Origin: Rhizosphaericola mali
Lineage (GTDB): Bacteria > Bacteroidota > Bacteroidia > Chitinophagales > Chitinophagaceae
Length of the DNA: 64,000 nt
Reading direction: 5' to 3'
Assembly (NCBI RefSeq): GCF_004337365.2
Contig: NZ_CP044016.1
Coordinates: 2,976,001 to 3,040,000, forward strand
Below are positions 53,629 through 62,808 of this stretch, in pieces. Numbering within the stretch: position 1 is the first letter of the stretch; every line of letters begins with the position of its first letter. The translations under genes and the position numbers were made by a program. The notes beneath the pieces are model-generated. The model did not search any database. It saw nothing but the letters and a program-made list of their open reading frames with translations, and was not told where the DNA came from.

Positions 53629-55110
53629 ATGAAATCAATTATATCATTTGTTTTGTTAGGATCACTCTCATTTATCATTAAAAATACATTTGCACAAACC
53701 CCAACAATTATTGCTGGAAATAGCACAACGCAAACATCCAGTACAGGGATTGGTACGCCCAATAGTATTGCGGTAGATGATAACGGAAATATATACTTAT
53801 CAACTGGTGGAAAAAATGTCATCCTTAAAATTGGAACAGATGGAACTAAAAGCATTTTTGCAGGGTTAGGAACGTCTGGTTACTCTGGTGATGGAGGTAC
53901 TGCTACAAGTGCACAACTGAATTTTCCAACAGACATCACCATTCAAAATGGTATTTTATATATTGCAGATCTCGGAAACAACAAAATACGTACGGTAAAC
54001 CTATCAACCAATATTATCCAGTCTGTTGATACGAAAGGAGTTTCCATTGGAGTAGTAAGAGCAATAGCACTAGATGCAAATGATAATATCTATGTTACAA
54101 ACGGAGGTCAAAATACAATCAAACAAATCACGTCTGCAGGTATCATTTCTACCATTGCAGGAAATGGAACAGCAGGATTTTCTGGTGATAATGCAGATGC
54201 AAAAAGTGCCAATTTGAATGGCCCAACAGATGTAGTAATTCATGAGAATCAACTTTATTTCACGGACATGCTCAATAGACGCATTCGAAAAATTGATCTC
54301 GCGAGCAATATCATTTCAACCGTTGCGGGAAATGGAACGACTGATACGACAGATGGAGGACTTGGAGCAACGAATAGTATAGCTTTGGACAATGATGGTA
54401 ATGTATATGTTGGCGGTGGAGGTAAGGGTACTTTAAAAAAAATAGATACTAAAGGCACAATAACTTCTATGGCTGGCATTCCTGCTATTTCCGCACTTAC
54501 AACAAGTGGAAATGATTTACTTTTAGCAGATCCATCGAATAGTAGCTTATACCAAATCGCGTCTGTATTAACATTACCAGTTACATGGGAAAATTTCACC
54601 GCCTTTTATCAGCAAAACAATATCAAACTTTCCTGGACAACCGCAACCGAAATTAACAACAAAGGCTTTACGCCACAAAGAAGTACCGATGGAAAAAATT
54701 GGATTAATTTAGCCTTTGTACCATCTCACTTTTCGAATGGCACGGGAAATGGATATAGTTACTCTTTGGATGATCAGAATTATACAATGGGAACGAATTA
54801 TTACAGAATTCAACAAACTGACTTAGATGGACAATCAAAATATTCATCGATTATCAGTATCAATGTATTTCAAAATAAGCCTATAGTAAAATTATATCCC
54901 AATCCAGTAATTGACCAAATACATCTGTCTAATGCGAAAGTTGGTGATTCCTATCGAATCATTTCTTTATCTGGACAAATGGTTCAATCTGGAATTATTG
55001 GATCTGAAAATGCGACTATTACGATTATTAATTTACATAGTGGAATGTATATTTTTCAAATTTTAGAAGGAAATCAAGTTTCGCAGAATCTAAAATTTGT
55101 AAAAAAATAG
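53629..55110 (+). CDS. Secreted NHL-repeat protein with T9SS sorting domain
   Basis: I start at the ATG at 53629 (MKSIISFVLLGSLSF, signal peptide ending NTFAQ); an upstream in-frame ATG would overlap the collar gene. Residues about 25-315 are NHL/beta-propeller repeats (PNSIAVDDNGNIYLSTGG, AGLGTSGYSGDGGTATSAQL, IADLGNNKIRTV, and close variants). After LTLPVTWENFTAFYQQNNIKLSWTT comes the pre-tail module, and the last 75 residues are a type A sorting domain (VKLYPNPVIDQIHLS, SLSGQMVQSG, GMYIFQI). The propeller probably binds a partner; function unknown. Confidence 0.88.
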   Translation: MKSIISFVLLGSLSFIIKNTFAQTPTIIAGNSTTQTSSTGIGTPNSIAVDDNGNIYLSTGGKNVILKIGTDGTKSIFAGLGTSGYSGDGGTATSAQLNFPTDITIQNGILYIADLGNNKIRTVNLSTNIIQSVDTKGVSIGVVRAIALDANDNIYVTNGGQNTIKQITSAGIISTIAGNGTAGFSGDNADAKSANLNGPTDVVIHENQLYFTDMLNRRIRKIDLASNIISTVAGNGTTDTTDGGLGATNSIALDNDGNVYVGGGGKGTLKKIDTKGTITSMAGIPAISALTTSGNDLLLADPSNSSLYQIASVLTLPVTWENFTAFYQQNNIKLSWTTATEINNKGFTPQRSTDGKNWINLAFVPSHFSNGTGNGYSYSLDDQNYTMGTNYYRIQQTDLDGQSKYSSIISINVFQNKPIVKLYPNPVIDQIHLSNAKVGDSYRIISLSGQMVQSGIIGSENATITIINLHSGMYIFQILEGNQVSQNLKFVKK

Positions 55111-55150
55111 AATATATCAATTTGGCATTCAAATAGTTATATAAAGAATC

Positions 55151-55171
55151 CGTTTGTCCCCTATTTGTCCC
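55151..55171. repeat. Direct repeat copy 2 (21 bp, two TTTGTCCC octamers)
   Basis: Identical over 21 bases to 52938-52958 and in the same orientation, 40 bp after the NHL gene. No plus-strand gene follows within reach, so a simple promoter role for this copy is doubtful. Confidence 0.85.
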
Positions 55172-55300
55172 TTTACTATTTTCTTTAGCAGTGCATAACT
55201 TATTATTTTCGTTCAGATTTAAGAATGTAAAGCCTAAGAAAAACACCTACATTTCTTATTGAAATGAATATAAAATTCAACTCTTAACCCTTATATTTAT

Positions 55301-55331
55301 TTTATGTTATCTGCTATGCGGATAACATAAA
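55301..55331 (+). terminator. Hairpin after the collar/NHL operon
   Basis: TTTATGTTATC and GATAACATAAA pair perfectly around a 9-nt loop, 190 bp after the NHL stop. It may end the plus-strand transcript. Confidence 0.4.
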
Positions 55332-55342
55332 AACAAAAAATT

Positions 55343-55364
55343 GCCCCGGTATTTCTATCGGGGC
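55343..55364 (-). terminator. GC-rich terminator of the M1 peptidase gene
   Basis: GCCCCG / CGGGGC arms with extra inner pairs, followed on the minus strand by a T-rich run (complement of 55332-55342). It lies 28 bp after the peptidase stop. Confidence 0.8.
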
Positions 55365-55392
55365 TATTTTTATTAATTGAAAAACATATTAC

Positions 55393-57780
55393 TTATGATT
55401 TTTTAAACGCTTGCATTGGATTCAATCCTGTAGATTGTCCACGTGCTTCTTTTTTCATTTTAAATAATTCCAATTTTGTTGGTTCTGATATTTTTGGCCA
55501 AGTATTATTTGACTCATCAATATCTGCAGTTTCTCTATATGGATCTAACAAAATAGAATTAACTTCTTTGTTAAAAATGAACACTTTAGAAAATTCTTTT
55601 TCATTTTTTCTCCAAATCTGTGCAGGGATTCTTTTGATTTCACTTGTACCATCCGCATAATTGAATTTCAAAATTACCGGCATAACTAGACCACCTTTAT
55701 TGGTAAAATGTAATTCGTATATGAATTTATTTTTCCAATCCGTTTTATCCTCACCAGTCAATTCTTCCAATTCATATTTGGTTTCAGGAACTTTTACCGT
55801 AGAGTCATACATGATAATGCCACGATCGTATTTCCAATAAAAATCTTGTAAGGAGGTATCTTGATCCGTCAAGAAATGAATGCTTTTATCTTCTCTATTT
55901 CTGATTTTGGATATATCATCATATTTTGGAAGTATTGGAGCATCCACAGATTTTGATGGTTTAATTCTTCCTGCAACTTTACCTGTGCCATCATATTTGA
56001 ATGCAGAAACGCTATCCAAAGAAATATCACAAGGCGCAATATCATAAAACCAACCACGCCAAAACCAATCCAAATCTTCCCCGCTTGCATCTTCCATTGT
56101 ACGGAATAGATCAGCAGGAGTTGGATGTTTAAATTTCCATCTTTCAGCATAGGTCTTGAACGCAAAATCAAAAAGTTCGCGTCCCATGATCGTTTCACGT
56201 AAGATATTCAAACCAGTTGCTGGTTTGGAATACGCATTTGGTCCAAATTGTACGATATTTTCACTATTGGTCATAATAGGTTCCAATTGATCTTTTGGAA
56301 GACTCATGTAGTCAATAATATTGTAAGCACCTCCTTTACGTGTTGGGAATTTATTGTCATACAATTCTTCTGTCAAATATTCAACAAAGGAATTCAAACC
56401 TTCATCCATCCAAGTCCATTGTCTTTCGTCGCTATTGACAATCATTGGGAAGAAATTATGTCCAACTTCATGTATTACTACGCCGAGCATTCCATTTTTT
56501 GTTGCTTCACTGTACGAACCATCTTTTTCCGTTCTTCCGTAATTGAAACAGATCATTGGATATTCCATACCGTTAGAAGCTTCTATACTTTGTGCAACTG
56601 GATATGGATAATCTATGGTAAAATGAGAATAACTTCTGATGGTATGGGCCACAACTTTAGTTGAAAATTTGCGATAAAGATTATACGCTTCTTTGCTGTA
56701 TAAACTCATACACATGATTTTCTTATTTGCCACGTAAGTTGGCATTGCATCCCAAACAAATTTATTGGAAGATGTCCAAGCGAAATCACGCACGCTATCC
56801 GCATTGAAAATCCAAGTTTTTGTTTTTGCTCCTGCATCTATGACCTCATTAGCTTTTGCTTCTGCTAAGGTGACAACCTCGACAGGCTCTTTGGCCGTCT
56901 GTGCTTGTTGCCAACGTTTCATTTGCGCAGCAGTTAGTACATCTTGATAATTTTGACAAGTTCCTGTACCCGTTACAATATGATTTGCAGGAACGGTCAT
57001 TTTCACTTTAAAATTTCCAAAAGTCAAAGCAAATTCTCCTCTTCCTGTAAATTGATGATTTTGCCACCCTTGAAAATCGCTATAAACACACAATCTTGGA
57101 TACCATTGCGCCATGGTAAACAAGTAATTTTTGTCTTCAGGGAAATATTCATAACCGCCACGACCGCCTTCTTTCATTCGATCGGTAATTTTATAATCCC
57201 ATTTTACATGAAAGACAAATTGTGATTTCGCAGGCAAATCTTTTGGTAAATCAACACGCATCATCGTTTTATTGATGACAAAATGCAAAGGTTTTCCGCT
57301 TGCATCTGTAATCGAAATAATATGATCGCCCAATCCATTATCGGCATCAGACTCTTCCATTTTTGCCAAAGCATTGGCATCCATGATATTTTGTTTGCTG
57401 ATATGCGATGGATCTTGATAATTGGCATTATTCACCGAACTATGTTCATTTTCATCCAATTGCAACCACAAATAGCTCAATGATCCAGGACTATTATTGA
57501 AATAAGTGATCTTTTCTTCCCCATTTAGTACCAATTTTTTTTGATCAAGATTACAAGTAATATCGTAATCTGCTCTTTGTTGCCAATAGTTAGGTCCGAC
57601 ATCTCCACTTGCGGTACGATAACTATTAGGTGTCGGTAAAATGGTTCCTAATTGTTCGAATGCATTTCCGTGATTAGAGGTCGGATTGTTTTTAATGTTT
57701 TGTGCAACAATTGGCATCGAGCACAATATGCACGCTCCGAATCCCATCATCTGTTGCCAAACAGAATGTTTCATTTTCAT
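55393..57780 (-). CDS. M1 family metallopeptidase
   Basis: A 795-residue exported M1 peptidase with a signal peptide (QQMMGFGACILCSMPIVAQ). The zinc site HEVGHNFF with the third ligand Glu in WMDEGLNSFVEYL, 18 residues on, lies near residues 440-463; EASNGMEYPMICFNYG, near 405, stands where the family GAMEN motif would be. Members are aminopeptidases with leukotriene A4 hydrolase-like folds. Its start overlaps the end of the HupE/UreJ gene by 89 bp in another frame, a stronger overlap than usual; that neighbour may have lost its original stop. Confidence 0.9.
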   Translation of the reverse strand: MKMKHSVWQQMMGFGACILCSMPIVAQNIKNNPTSNHGNAFEQLGTILPTPNSYRTASGDVGPNYWQQRADYDITCNLDQKKLVLNGEEKITYFNNSPGSLSYLWLQLDENEHSSVNNANYQDPSHISKQNIMDANALAKMEESDADNGLGDHIISITDASGKPLHFVINKTMMRVDLPKDLPAKSQFVFHVKWDYKITDRMKEGGRGGYEYFPEDKNYLFTMAQWYPRLCVYSDFQGWQNHQFTGRGEFALTFGNFKVKMTVPANHIVTGTGTCQNYQDVLTAAQMKRWQQAQTAKEPVEVVTLAEAKANEVIDAGAKTKTWIFNADSVRDFAWTSSNKFVWDAMPTYVANKKIMCMSLYSKEAYNLYRKFSTKVVAHTIRSYSHFTIDYPYPVAQSIEASNGMEYPMICFNYGRTEKDGSYSEATKNGMLGVVIHEVGHNFFPMIVNSDERQWTWMDEGLNSFVEYLTEELYDNKFPTRKGGAYNIIDYMSLPKDQLEPIMTNSENIVQFGPNAYSKPATGLNILRETIMGRELFDFAFKTYAERWKFKHPTPADLFRTMEDASGEDLDWFWRGWFYDIAPCDISLDSVSAFKYDGTGKVAGRIKPSKSVDAPILPKYDDISKIRNREDKSIHFLTDQDTSLQDFYWKYDRGIIMYDSTVKVPETKYELEELTGEDKTDWKNKFIYELHFTNKGGLVMPVILKFNYADGTSEIKRIPAQIWRKNEKEFSKVFIFNKEVNSILLDPYRETADIDESNNTWPKISEPTKLELFKMKKEARGQSTGLNPMQAFKKS

Positions 57781-58417
57781 TTAAATTAATATTTGTAGGA
57801 AGAAATTTATGATTCAAAAATATCGTGTTATCCTCTTTTTGTTTCCATGGAAGTCGTTCCAAACACATTTCTAATGCAATCGCAGCAATCGCTCCGCAAA
57901 AGAAAATTTTGGATTTATAACGATCAATTCCCAGATAGGCAAGTAAGGTCAATACACTTAATAAACACGCGACAATTAATATTTGTCCTAATTCCAATCC
58001 CAAGTTAAACGCGAATAATTGCTTGATGATCTGCTGGTCATGCCCGAGCATACTTTTCAAAAGTGTACTGAATCCCATGCCATGAACAAAACCAAAAAAT
58101 AATGCAAAGAAATAAATCAACGGATATTTTTTCTCATTCAAATTTTCAGTTTTCAAATCTGCCAATGCCGTAATCAAAATCGTCAAAGCAATTAAAAACT
58201 CCGTCCAAACTGTGGGAATATTTAAAATATTTAATACACTCAAGGCTAACGTAATCGAATGTCCAATGGTAAATGCCGTAACTAAAATTAAGATTTTTCG
58301 CCAATCGCTCCACACATATTTCAAACATAAAGCAGAAATAAATAATATGTGATCAATTCCTTTAAAATCAGCAATGTGTCCAATCCCTGTAGTCAAAAAC
58401 ATCCAAAACTCATCCAT
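57692..58417 (-). CDS. HupE/UreJ family membrane protein
   Basis: A 241-residue protein with about six membrane spans. HIADFKGIDHILFISALC near residue 14-30, VTAFTIGHSITLALS near 48, FFGFVHGMGFS near 110 and FNLGLELGQILIV near 138 carry the His-rich family signatures for Ni or similar metal handling. The part after LERLPWKQ (about 195 on) is hydrophilic and not family-like and overlaps the M1 gene by 89 bp, suggesting a frameshift or stop loss at the end. No hydrogenase or urease genes are nearby, so the metal role is unproven. Confidence 0.82.
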   Translation of the reverse strand: MDEFWMFLTTGIGHIADFKGIDHILFISALCLKYVWSDWRKILILVTAFTIGHSITLALSVLNILNIPTVWTEFLIALTILITALADLKTENLNEKKYPLIYFFALFFGFVHGMGFSTLLKSMLGHDQQIIKQLFAFNLGLELGQILIVACLLSVLTLLAYLGIDRYKSKIFFCGAIAAIALEMCLERLPWKQKEDNTIFLNHKFLPTNINLNENETFCLATDDGIRSVHIVLDANCCTKH

Positions 58418-58485
58418 ACACGTTTCTTAAGTTGTAAAATTAACCAAAAAGGCATTAAATTGTACGCTCAAATACAATTCATTTC

Positions 58486-58965
58486 ATGCATTTACTTTTC
58501 ATTTACATTTTCTCTTGGCTCATGCATCCGTTTTTTGTTTCCATGACGGAAATCAAATACATTCCGAAAAGCCAAAATCTTGAAGTAAGTGTCCGTATTT
58601 TTACAGATGATTTAGAAAATACGTTGAGAAAAAATCACCCAAATGTAATATTTGACATTTTACATCCGAAAGATAAAGCTTTGATCAACAATTGGATAGA
58701 TGCATATATCCGAAAAAGATTACAAATCAAAACCAATGGCAAAGTGAGCAATCTGCATTTCATTGGATACGAACAAGAAAACGAAAGTATCTGGTGTTAT
58801 TTCGAAACGGACAAAGTCACGCCCATAAAAAAATGCGACGTTTTCAATACCTTATTATATGATTACAAAAAGGAACAAATCAATATGATACGTGTCGAAA
58901 ATGGTCCAGAAAGTAAATCAAGCAAAATGGAAGCACCTGAAAATACGGTGCATTTTTCCTTTTAA
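58486..58965 (+). CDS. DUF6702-like exported protein
   Basis: A 159-residue protein with a short hydrophobic N terminus (LLFIYIFSWLMHPFFVS). The mature part matches the DUF6702 pattern found beside M1 peptidase and HupE genes in Bacteroidota: MTEIKYIPKSQNLEVSVRIFTDDLENTL and a middle helix YIRKRLQIKTNGK, then FIGYEQENESIWCYFE. Function unknown. It is divergent from HupE/UreJ by 68 bp. Confidence 0.7.
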   Translation: MHLLFIYIFSWLMHPFFVSMTEIKYIPKSQNLEVSVRIFTDDLENTLRKNHPNVIFDILHPKDKALINNWIDAYIRKRLQIKTNGKVSNLHFIGYEQENESIWCYFETDKVTPIKKCDVFNTLLYDYKKEQINMIRVENGPESKSSKMEAPENTVHFSF

Positions 58966-59010
58966 AACGCATTGAAATAGAATAGTTTGCCAATTTTATC
59001 TAAATTCAAC

Positions 59011-59039
59011 TTGATAAGTCCGCAAAGTGATTAATTTTG
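59011..59039 (+). promoter_or_regulatory. Promoter of rbfA
   Basis: TTG (59011-59013), 18-bp spacer, TAATTTTG (59032-59039), followed by CACTC, a classic Bacteroidota promoter. The leader to the ATG at 59058 is about 14 nt. Confidence 0.7.
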
Positions 59040-59057
59040 CACTCTAAATTATCAATC

Positions 59058-59441
59058 ATGGAAGAAGGAAAACGTCAAAGACAAGTAGCGAGTGTAATTA
59101 AGGAATATGTGAATGAGATTTTCCAACATCTAGGTCTCTCCATGTATGAAGGTGGATTAATTTCTATTTCTGACGTAAAAGTTACGCCGGATTTATTGGA
59201 AGCGCGTATATATGTAAGTTTTTTTAAAATTGAAAATAAGGCAGCAGCTTTGAAAAAAGTAGAAGATCGCGCTTGGGAAATCAAAAAACTTTTATCTGAA
59301 AAAATGCGCCATCAATTACGTCGTATTCCGGTAATTCATTATTACGAAGATGATACTTTGGATAATGTATTTCGTATGGAAGACTTATTCGAACAAATCA
59401 AAAAGGAAGATGATAATATCAAAAATCAAGACAACGCATAA
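59058..59441 (+). CDS. rbfA: 30S ribosome-binding factor A
   Basis: Start placed at the ATG at 59058 (MEEGKRQRQV); the earlier reading from 59037 begins inside the promoter -7 box. The 127-residue KH-like protein has GKRQRQVASVIKEYVNEIF, SISDVKVTPDLLEARIYVS and RIPVIHYYEDDTLDNVFRMEDLFEQI. RbfA matures the 16S rRNA 5' end. The permease gene follows after 35 bp. Confidence 0.92.
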   Translation: MEEGKRQRQVASVIKEYVNEIFQHLGLSMYEGGLISISDVKVTPDLLEARIYVSFFKIENKAAALKKVEDRAWEIKKLLSEKMRHQLRRIPVIHYYEDDTLDNVFRMEDLFEQIKKEDDNIKNQDNA

Positions 59442-59476
59442 TATTTTCTCCTCAAATACCATTCGGATACTGATAG

Positions 59477-60694
59477 ATGCAACTTTTATTTGCCTGGCGC
59501 TATTTCAAATCAAAAAAAACAACCAATGTTATCAATATTATCTCTTGGATAAGCATGATAGCCATTGCGGTGGGAACAGCCTCGCTCATTATTATCTTGA
59601 GTGTTTTTAATGGTTTTGAAGGCTTGGTCAAATCACTTTATGGAGATTTTTATGCCGATTTGCGTGTAGAACCAGTAAAAGGTAAATTAATCAAATTCGA
59701 TTCTTTTCAAATACATCAGCTTAATAATATTGGTAATATTGCGGATTACAGTTTGATGTTGGAGGAGAAAGCAGTATTAAAAAATGGAGATTATCAAAAT
59801 ATCGTTTTCCTAAAAGGCGTAGATGATCATTATGCGAATGTGGTTAATATCAAACATCATATCGTAGAAGGTAGTTATTTATTGGGAAGCACGGATGCAC
59901 CAGATATTATATTGGGATATGGTATTCAAAATGCCTTGCAATCCAGTTTTAAATCTCCCGTGCCGTTAACGATCTATATGCCCAATGCAGAAGCGGAAAA
60001 TTTTTCGGATGTACAATCTGCCATGGTTTCTTTTGAAATGGGGCAAACAGGAGCCTTTCGAGTACAAGAAGAGTTTGATAACAAATATGCATTTACCAAT
60101 ATTGGTTTTGTAAAATACATGTTGAATATTTCGGATTCTGAATATTCCGCATTGGAAATCAAGGTTAAAAATGCGGCTCAACTAGATAAAACGCAAGGAG
60201 ATTTACAACGACTTTTTGGAAATAGATATGCAGTTAAAACAAGATTTCAACAAAATACAGGTTTATTTACCATTATGCAAATGGAAAAATGGATCATTTA
60301 CGCCATTCTTTCTATCATTTTATTGATTGCAGCATTTAACATGATCGGCGCATTGACCATGTTGGTTTTGGAAAAAAAGAAAGACATCGCAATACTGAAA
60401 GCACTCGGTGCCGACAAGCGACTTATTCAAAATATTTTCCTAAAAGAAGGCATTTTATTAGGTGTTGTCGGTGGCGTAATAGGAATGTTGCTAGCTTTAA
60501 CAATATGTTTACTACAACAGAAATTCCATTTTGTTAAATTGGGCGGCACAAGCTTCTTGATAGATTATTACCCTATCGTATTATCTGTCGGAGATTTTAT
60601 TCTTGTCGGAGCAACTGTATTATTTGTGGCAGTATTAGCATCATGGATTCCTGCTAAAAAAGCATCCGAACAAGATTTTTCTTTAAAAAGTTAA
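59477..60694 (+). CDS. LolC/LolE-like ABC permease (FtsX fold)
   Basis: A 405-residue permease with the FtsX/MacB layout: one N-terminal membrane span (IISWISMIAIAVGTASLIIIL), a large periplasmic domain (about 50-270), then three C-terminal spans, with MLVLEKKKDIAILKALGADKRLIQNIFLKEG between the second-half spans. FAWRYFKSKKTTNVIN at the start is typical of LolC/LolE lipoprotein-release permeases. The ATPase partner (LolD) is not nearby. Confidence 0.88.
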   Translation: MQLLFAWRYFKSKKTTNVINIISWISMIAIAVGTASLIIILSVFNGFEGLVKSLYGDFYADLRVEPVKGKLIKFDSFQIHQLNNIGNIADYSLMLEEKAVLKNGDYQNIVFLKGVDDHYANVVNIKHHIVEGSYLLGSTDAPDIILGYGIQNALQSSFKSPVPLTIYMPNAEAENFSDVQSAMVSFEMGQTGAFRVQEEFDNKYAFTNIGFVKYMLNISDSEYSALEIKVKNAAQLDKTQGDLQRLFGNRYAVKTRFQQNTGLFTIMQMEKWIIYAILSIILLIAAFNMIGALTMLVLEKKKDIAILKALGADKRLIQNIFLKEGILLGVVGGVIGMLLALTICLLQQKFHFVKLGGTSFLIDYYPIVLSVGDFILVGATVLFVAVLASWIPAKKASEQDFSLKS

Positions 60695-60704
60695 TTCATT
60701 TACA

Positions 60705-61304
60705 ATGAAATACATATTCGTTTTATTTATTGCACTATTTTCCACACAAATATTTGCACAAAAACATAAAAACAAATTGGATTATCTCGTGACAGCAAAT
60801 GGGAACGATACGATTTACGGTAAATTCAAAAAGAAATTTATGGGGGAATTACGTTTCGTCTCCACAGACGATGAGACGTATGCGGTGGATCCAGTTATGT
60901 TCATAGGCTATTATGATGCGAGTGATAAATGTTATTATGAACAAAAAAAAATGGATGGTAAAACCCTTTGGTTAACAAAAATAATTTCAGGAAAAATCAA
61001 TCTGTACGAACAATTTTACAATACGACACAAGCCAATGGCAATTTTATTTCTATAAAACTGTGGATGGCACAAAAAGCAGGATCCCCCTTATTGCAAGTA
61101 CATGCTAGTAGTTATCAATATTCTAAAGTCAATGGCAAACAAAATTTGGAATATCTAGTGCGGGACAATCCTAGAATATTTGAAACATTACAAGGTAGGA
61201 ATACGTATAGTTACAAAATCGTCAAGGATGCTATTGAAGCCTATAATTCCGAACAAGTAATAATAGATACCTCTTCTGTAAAAAGAGACAAGCCGATTCT
61301 ATAG
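60705..61304 (+). CDS. Exported protein of unknown function
   Basis: A 199-residue protein with a signal peptide (VLFIALFSTQIFAQ). The mature part is beta-rich and basic: LVTANGNDTIYGKFKKKFMGELRFVSTDDE recalls small Bacteroidota exported proteins with a repeated D-T-I-Y-G motif. It lies 10 bp after the permease gene, so it may be cotranscribed. Function unknown. Confidence 0.6.
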   Translation: MKYIFVLFIALFSTQIFAQKHKNKLDYLVTANGNDTIYGKFKKKFMGELRFVSTDDETYAVDPVMFIGYYDASDKCYYEQKKMDGKTLWLTKIISGKINLYEQFYNTTQANGNFISIKLWMAQKAGSPLLQVHASSYQYSKVNGKQNLEYLVRDNPRIFETLQGRNTYSYKIVKDAIEAYNSEQVIIDTSSVKRDKPIL

Positions 61305-61396
61305 AAATATCCATAGCTTTCAAATCCTGCAAATGGTGTATTTGGTTAAATGTATTCCTTAACAAATTTCCAAATCATCAAATAATCAAATTATTG

Positions 61397-61404
61397 TACC
61401 TTTG
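61397..61404 (+). promoter_or_regulatory. Putative -7 box (TACCTTTG) of mtaB
   Basis: A perfect TAnnTTTG ending 11 nt before the mtaB ATG, so the leader would be about 6 nt. No TTG at the usual -33 distance. Confidence 0.45.
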
Positions 61405-61415
61405 CAGACTCAATC

Positions 61416-62696
61416 ATGGAAAAAAATAAATCTGTAGCATTTCATACACTGGGCTGTAAATTGAATTTTTCGGAAACATCTACCCTTTCTAGAATGTTGG
61501 AAGCGGATGGTTTTGAGAAAAAATCATTTGACGACGTAGCAGACGTTTACGTTATCAATACTTGCTCCGTTACGGAAAATGCAGATAAAGAATGTAGGCA
61601 AATTGTTCGCAGGATTCAACGCAAAGCACCAGAAAGTATGGTTGTCATTACGGGATGTTACGCCCAATTGAAACCTAAAGAAATTGCAGAAATTCCCGGC
61701 GTCGATCTAGTGTTAGGTGCTGCCGAAAAATTCAACATAACCGAACATCTGAAAGAATTAACCAAAGGCGATTCTACTAAAATATCGAGTTGCGAGATTG
61801 CAGATGTAACTGGTTTTAATGTTTCCTATTCGCTCAATGATCGCACACGTACATTCCTAAAAGTCCAAGACGGATGCGATTATACTTGTGCTTTTTGCAC
61901 GATACCGCAGGCACGTGGCAAAAGCCGTAGCAACCATATTGACAACGTATTGGAAAATATTGATTCCATTGCAGCAACTGGAAATGTGAAGGAAATTGTT
62001 TTAACTGGGATCAATTTAGGAGATTTTGGAAAAGGTCCAGATGGTAACAAAAAGACTGAAGAGTCTTTTTTGGATTTAATAAAAGCGATTGACCAACAAG
62101 ATGCAATTCATAGATTTAGAATTTCGTCTATTGAACCCAATTTATTGACAGACGAGATCATTTATTTTGTCGCCAATAGCAAAAATTTCATGCCGCATTT
62201 TCATATTCCATTACAAAGTGGTAGCAATGAGATTTTGGGTAATATGCGACGCCGATACAAAAAAGAATTGTATCAAGAACGTGTGGAACATATTAAAAAG
62301 GTCATGCCAGATTGTGCGATTGGTGTAGATGTAATTGTTGGTTTTCCGGGAGAAAGTGAAGCGCATTTTCAAGAGACTCATGATTTTTTACATGATTTAG
62401 ATGTTTCCTATTTTCATGTATTTACGTATTCGGAAAGAGCTCGTACCAAAGCATTGGAAATTGAGCCGATCGTACCGATGCATGTAAGACATGAACGAAA
62501 CAAAGTTTTACGCAATCTTTCTTACAAAAAGATGCAGTACTTCACAGAATCTCATAGAGAGGAAGTAAGAAAAGTGCTCTTCGAAGAGCAAAATAAAAAC
62601 GGAATGATGGAAGGTTATACGGATAATTATATTAGGGTAACAGCACCGTATAAAGAAGATTGGGCAAACAATATTGTTGACTGGAATTTGAGATAA
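61416..62696 (+). CDS. mtaB: tRNA t6A37 methylthiotransferase MtaB
   Basis: A 426-residue methylthiotransferase that converts t6A37 to ms2t6A in tRNA. The N-terminal UPF0004 domain has TLGCKLNFSETS, YVINTCSVTENADKECRQ and ITGCYAQLKP with three Cys for the second cluster; the radical SAM cluster is DGCDYTCAFCTIPQARGKSRS near 150-170. The C-terminal TRAM domain is short or absent. GCKLN points to MtaB rather than MiaB or RimO. Confidence 0.93.
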   Translation: MEKNKSVAFHTLGCKLNFSETSTLSRMLEADGFEKKSFDDVADVYVINTCSVTENADKECRQIVRRIQRKAPESMVVITGCYAQLKPKEIAEIPGVDLVLGAAEKFNITEHLKELTKGDSTKISSCEIADVTGFNVSYSLNDRTRTFLKVQDGCDYTCAFCTIPQARGKSRSNHIDNVLENIDSIAATGNVKEIVLTGINLGDFGKGPDGNKKTEESFLDLIKAIDQQDAIHRFRISSIEPNLLTDEIIYFVANSKNFMPHFHIPLQSGSNEILGNMRRRYKKELYQERVEHIKKVMPDCAIGVDVIVGFPGESEAHFQETHDFLHDLDVSYFHVFTYSERARTKALEIEPIVPMHVRHERNKVLRNLSYKKMQYFTESHREEVRKVLFEEQNKNGMMEGYTDNYIRVTAPYKEDWANNIVDWNLR

Positions 62697-62795
62697 ATTT
62701 ACCTAATAAATTTTTATTCTTTATTTCTAACAATTATATTTGTTTAAGAGGTTTTCATCGTTTCGTAAGAAACACACATTTAGTTATTTGATAAA

Positions 62796-62802
62796 AAGGA
62801 GG
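62796..62802 (+). promoter_or_regulatory. Strong Shine-Dalgarno AAGGAGG
   Basis: A perfect anti-SD match, 6 nt before the ATG at 62809. Most genes in this window have no recognisable Shine-Dalgarno. Confidence 0.7.
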
Positions 62803-62808
62803 TTATAG

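Noticed and set aside
56248-56664. 138-codon open frame antisense to the M1 peptidase
   Set aside because: It lies entirely inside a well-supported gene and its translation (rich in Cys, Phe and Ile, no domain) looks like a shadow.
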